Positions 5,970-7,812 of a DNA stretch of 7,812 nucleotides are shown in pieces (within the stretch, counting starts at the first letter, position 1; each line of letters opens with the position of its first letter). This DNA comes from Alistipes sp. (GTDB taxonomy: Bacteria; Bacteroidota; Bacteroidia; Bacteroidales; Rikenellaceae). The notes beneath the pieces were generated by a model, which had not been told where the DNA came from, searched no databases, and was given only the letters and a program-made list of their open reading frames with translations. A program made the translations under genes and the position numbers. The stretch spans positions 1 through 7,812 of the forward strand of contig JAGCLX010000054.1 of NCBI GenBank assembly GCA_017646785.1, read 5' to 3'.

Positions 5970-7812
5970 TAGTGTATTGTCGAGCTTGCTGGTCAAAATA
6001 TCGGTTGATGGTTCGACGGCTCAGGCTGAGTTTAAAAAGCTGGAGCAGGATGTTGGTAAGCTGGCTAAGAAGCTCGATCGTTGGGGGAAACAAATGTCGA
6101 CGTATATCACTGCTCCGCTCGTTGCGGCTGGTGCGCTTGCTGTGACTACAGCCAACACGCAGATGCAGGCTGAGGCGCGCTTACTCACTGCGCTCAAAGG
6201 GCGTAAGGAGGTGCAGGATCGTTTGATTGCACAGGCGGCGCAGTTACAATCTAAGTCTATCTACGGTGATGAGACGATCATCGAGCAACAGGCGTTCCTC
6301 GCAGCACTCGGATTGACAGAACGGCAAATAGGTTCTACCATAAATGCTGCAGTGCAACTCTCGGCGGCACTCGGCATGGATCTGAACTCTGCAACACGCA
6401 ACCTTGCGAAGACATATAGTGGTCTTGCTGGTGAGCTCGGAGAGAGCATCCCAGCCCTGCGTAATCTTACAGAGGAGCAGATGAAGGCTGGCGGTGCTAT
6501 CGAATATGTGAACGCAAATTACAAGGGGTTCGCTGAGACTGCAGCGCAGACTGGCATGGGTCCGCTCCAGCAGTTGAAGAACTCCCTCGGCGACCTCGCG
6601 GAGCAGTTTGGTATGGTGCTCGTGCCTGTGATTCAAAAGTTGGCAACGAAACTTAAGGAAATCGCGGAACGATTCCAGCAGCTATCACCACGCGCTCGTG
6701 AGGTTATCACCACAATTGCAGCAGTAGCAGCAGCGTTTGGTCCTTTGTTTGTGGTTGGTGGTAAGTTGATAGGCTCGCTTAAATCTATTATTGCAGTGTT
6801 ACCGCTATTGAAGGCTGGACTTGCCACAGTCTCGGCTGGTCCAATTGGCGTGGCTATAGCTGGCTTCACTGCGTTAGCGGCGGTGTTAGCAACGGTAAAT
6901 AAAGAGGCGAAGTCTGTGAGCGAGTTCCTTAAGGGGCGTGGCAGTGAGCGCATAGACGAAGCATATAATCTTGCACAGCAACTCTATAATCGTCCAGAGA
7001 TGTCGACGAAAGAGCTTCAGCGTATTCGTGATGATCAGCGACAGATGATGAACGATGAAGCTAATCGTTATATTGTTGAGTCGGGCGGACAGATGACACA
7101 GGCACAGATAGATGCTTTGGGAGCTTACCAGGGGACTATCCGTGCGCTTGATGAGATTATCGCGGCACGCCAGCAAGATAATAAGGTTGTTGCAGAGTCC
7201 ATCGGTCTCATTCCACAACTCGAAGCGAAGATAAAGAACTTGAATGAGGCTCTGAATCGTGCGACGGATAAGACGACCATTGCCAAGATCAATGCCGACC
7301 TCGAAAAAACAAGGCAGGAACTCGAAGATCTCCGCAACCTTAAGCCAGTGGAGCAAAAGGTGATTGTTAAGTACGAGGTTATCACTGTCGGTGGCGATGG
7401 TAGTAAGGGTAGCTCTACGAGCGGTAATGTCGGAATAGAGGGCGTGTCAGCACCTAAGATGGGAGATCTTATCGGCAATTTCCGTATCTCTGATGAGGAA
7501 GCGCAGGCGATGCTTGATGAAGCCGATAAGATTGCGAAGCTCAATGAGCAGGTAACATCAATTATTCGTAACTCAGTCACTGAGACCGCGACGCTCCTTG
7601 GTGAGGGTTTAGGTGCTCTATTCTCAGGGACTAAGTTCGACTGGGCTAATAAGTTAATGGAGCTTCTTGGTACTACGCTGAAGCAGTTAGGTCAAGCTTT
7701 GGTACAGTATGGTACTGCGATGCAGGCTTTCAAAACGGCTTTGAAGACAGCATTCAAGAGCCCATGGGTGGCTATTGCGGCAGGTATTGCAGCCGTTGCG
7801 GCAGGTGCTGTG
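5956..7812 (+). CDS. Tail tape measure protein (partial, runs off the window end)
   Basis: At least 619 codons are open, without a stop, up to the edge. The tape measure sets tail length and is usually ejected ahead of DNA. ATG 5956 (start MARSDSVLSSLLVKISVDGS) overlaps the chaperone frame by 14 nt and gives the standard opening, in which a short beta strand precedes a helix (AEFKKLEQDVGKLAKKLDR) and a small hydrophobic segment (ITAPLVAAGALAVTTA). Residues about 65-240 resemble the conserved tape measure domain (QAEARLLTALKG, IYGDETIIEQQAFLAALG, GMGPLQQLKNSLGDLAEQFG). A hydrophobic region at 253-315 contains possible membrane-inserting helices, residues 416-470 form a coiled coil, a Gly/Ser linker lies at about 479-496, and another hydrophobic stretch begins at about 604. 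Tail length cannot be estimated because the gene is cut. Confidence 0.93.
   Translation, partial: MARSDSVLSSLLVKISVDGSTAQAEFKKLEQDVGKLAKKLDRWGKQMSTYITAPLVAAGALAVTTANTQMQAEARLLTALKGRKEVQDRLIAQAAQLQSKSIYGDETIIEQQAFLAALGLTERQIGSTINAAVQLSAALGMDLNSATRNLAKTYSGLAGELGESIPALRNLTEEQMKAGGAIEYVNANYKGFAETAAQTGMGPLQQLKNSLGDLAEQFGMVLVPVIQKLATKLKEIAERFQQLSPRAREVITTIAAVAAAFGPLFVVGGKLIGSLKSIIAVLPLLKAGLATVSAGPIGVAIAGFTALAAVLATVNKEAKSVSEFLKGRGSERIDEAYNLAQQLYNRPEMSTKELQRIRDDQRQMMNDEANRYIVESGGQMTQAQIDALGAYQGTIRALDEIIAARQQDNKVVAESIGLIPQLEAKIKNLNEALNRATDKTTIAKINADLEKTRQELEDLRNLKPVEQKVIVKYEVITVGGDGSKGSSTSGNVGIEGVSAPKMGDLIGNFRISDEEAQAMLDEADKIAKLNEQVTSIIRNSVTETATLLGEGLGALFSGTKFDWANKLMELLGTTLKQLGQALVQYGTAMQAFKTALKTAFKSPWVAIAAGIAAVAAGAV

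Noticed and set aside
6244..6636. Minus-strand open frame of 130 codons rich in Cys and His
   Set aside because: The Cys/His residues have no zinc-finger spacing and the region is fully explained by the tape measure sense frame.
6886..7356. Long open frame on the minus strand (156 codons) inside the tape measure region
   Set aside because: It lies antisense to a continuous, domain-consistent tape measure frame, and its product has no recognisable family pattern. Such open antisense frames are common opposite alanine/glutamate-rich coding DNA.
7125..7580. Second minus-strand open frame of 151 codons with serine/leucine-rich product
   Set aside because: It is antisense to the tape measure coiled coil and overlaps another minus-strand frame. 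The serine/leucine bias is the mirror of the sense codons rather than a signal of a real membrane protein.

Overview
The window is an almost gap-free block of virion structural genes from a tailed double-stranded DNA phage or prophage of the HK97-like (Caudoviricetes, siphovirus-type) plan. All genes lie on the + strand. The host is probably a member of the Bacteroidota (order Bacteroidales). This is inferred from the lack of purine-rich Shine-Dalgarno sequences before the starts, the A/T-rich leaders such as TAATATG, one candidate promoter -7 box of the Bacteroides TAnnTTTG type, and a base composition around 50% GC. The sequence alone does not show whether the phage is integrated or free. 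No integrase, attachment site, tRNA or bacterial housekeeping gene is visible.

Layout. Positions 1-63 are the 3' end of an upstream gene, by position probably the large terminase subunit. Positions 64-177 are the only real non-coding gap. It holds two inverted repeats, a 19-bp direct repeat and a possible promoter. The head module follows: portal (178-1377), prohead protease (1370-2026), and major capsid protein with a built-in N-terminal scaffolding domain (2045-3232). The neck/connector module is a gp6-like adaptor (3244-3747), a head-closure protein (3737-4057), an HK97 gp10-like protein (4047-4514) and a tail-completion protein (4511-4840). The tail module is the tail tube protein (4842-5261), two tail assembly chaperone frames (5263-5637 and 5646-5969), and the start of the tape measure protein (5956 to the window end, incomplete).

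How it works together. The portal nucleates the prohead. The capsid protein assembles on it through its N-terminal delta domain, and the protease removes that domain. The terminase then fills the head. The adaptor and head-closure proteins seal the neck, and the gp10-like and tail-completion proteins join the neck to the tail. The chaperones coat the tape measure so that the tube protein polymerises to the right length. Genes are packed by short overlaps (8, 11, 11, 4 and 14 nt) or 1-nt gaps, which suggests one transcript with coupled translation.

Most notable points: (1) a probable programmed -1 frameshift joining the two chaperone frames, with a run of six T and a 6-bp GC-rich hairpin 4 nt downstream; (2) a gap with mutually exclusive hairpins before the portal gene; (3) a gp10-like gene with clearly lower GC (about 40%) than its upstream neighbour (about 55%), which suggests module exchange. 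I see no defence system, CRISPR array, insertion sequence or unknown enzyme cassette; functionally this is an ordinary structural region.
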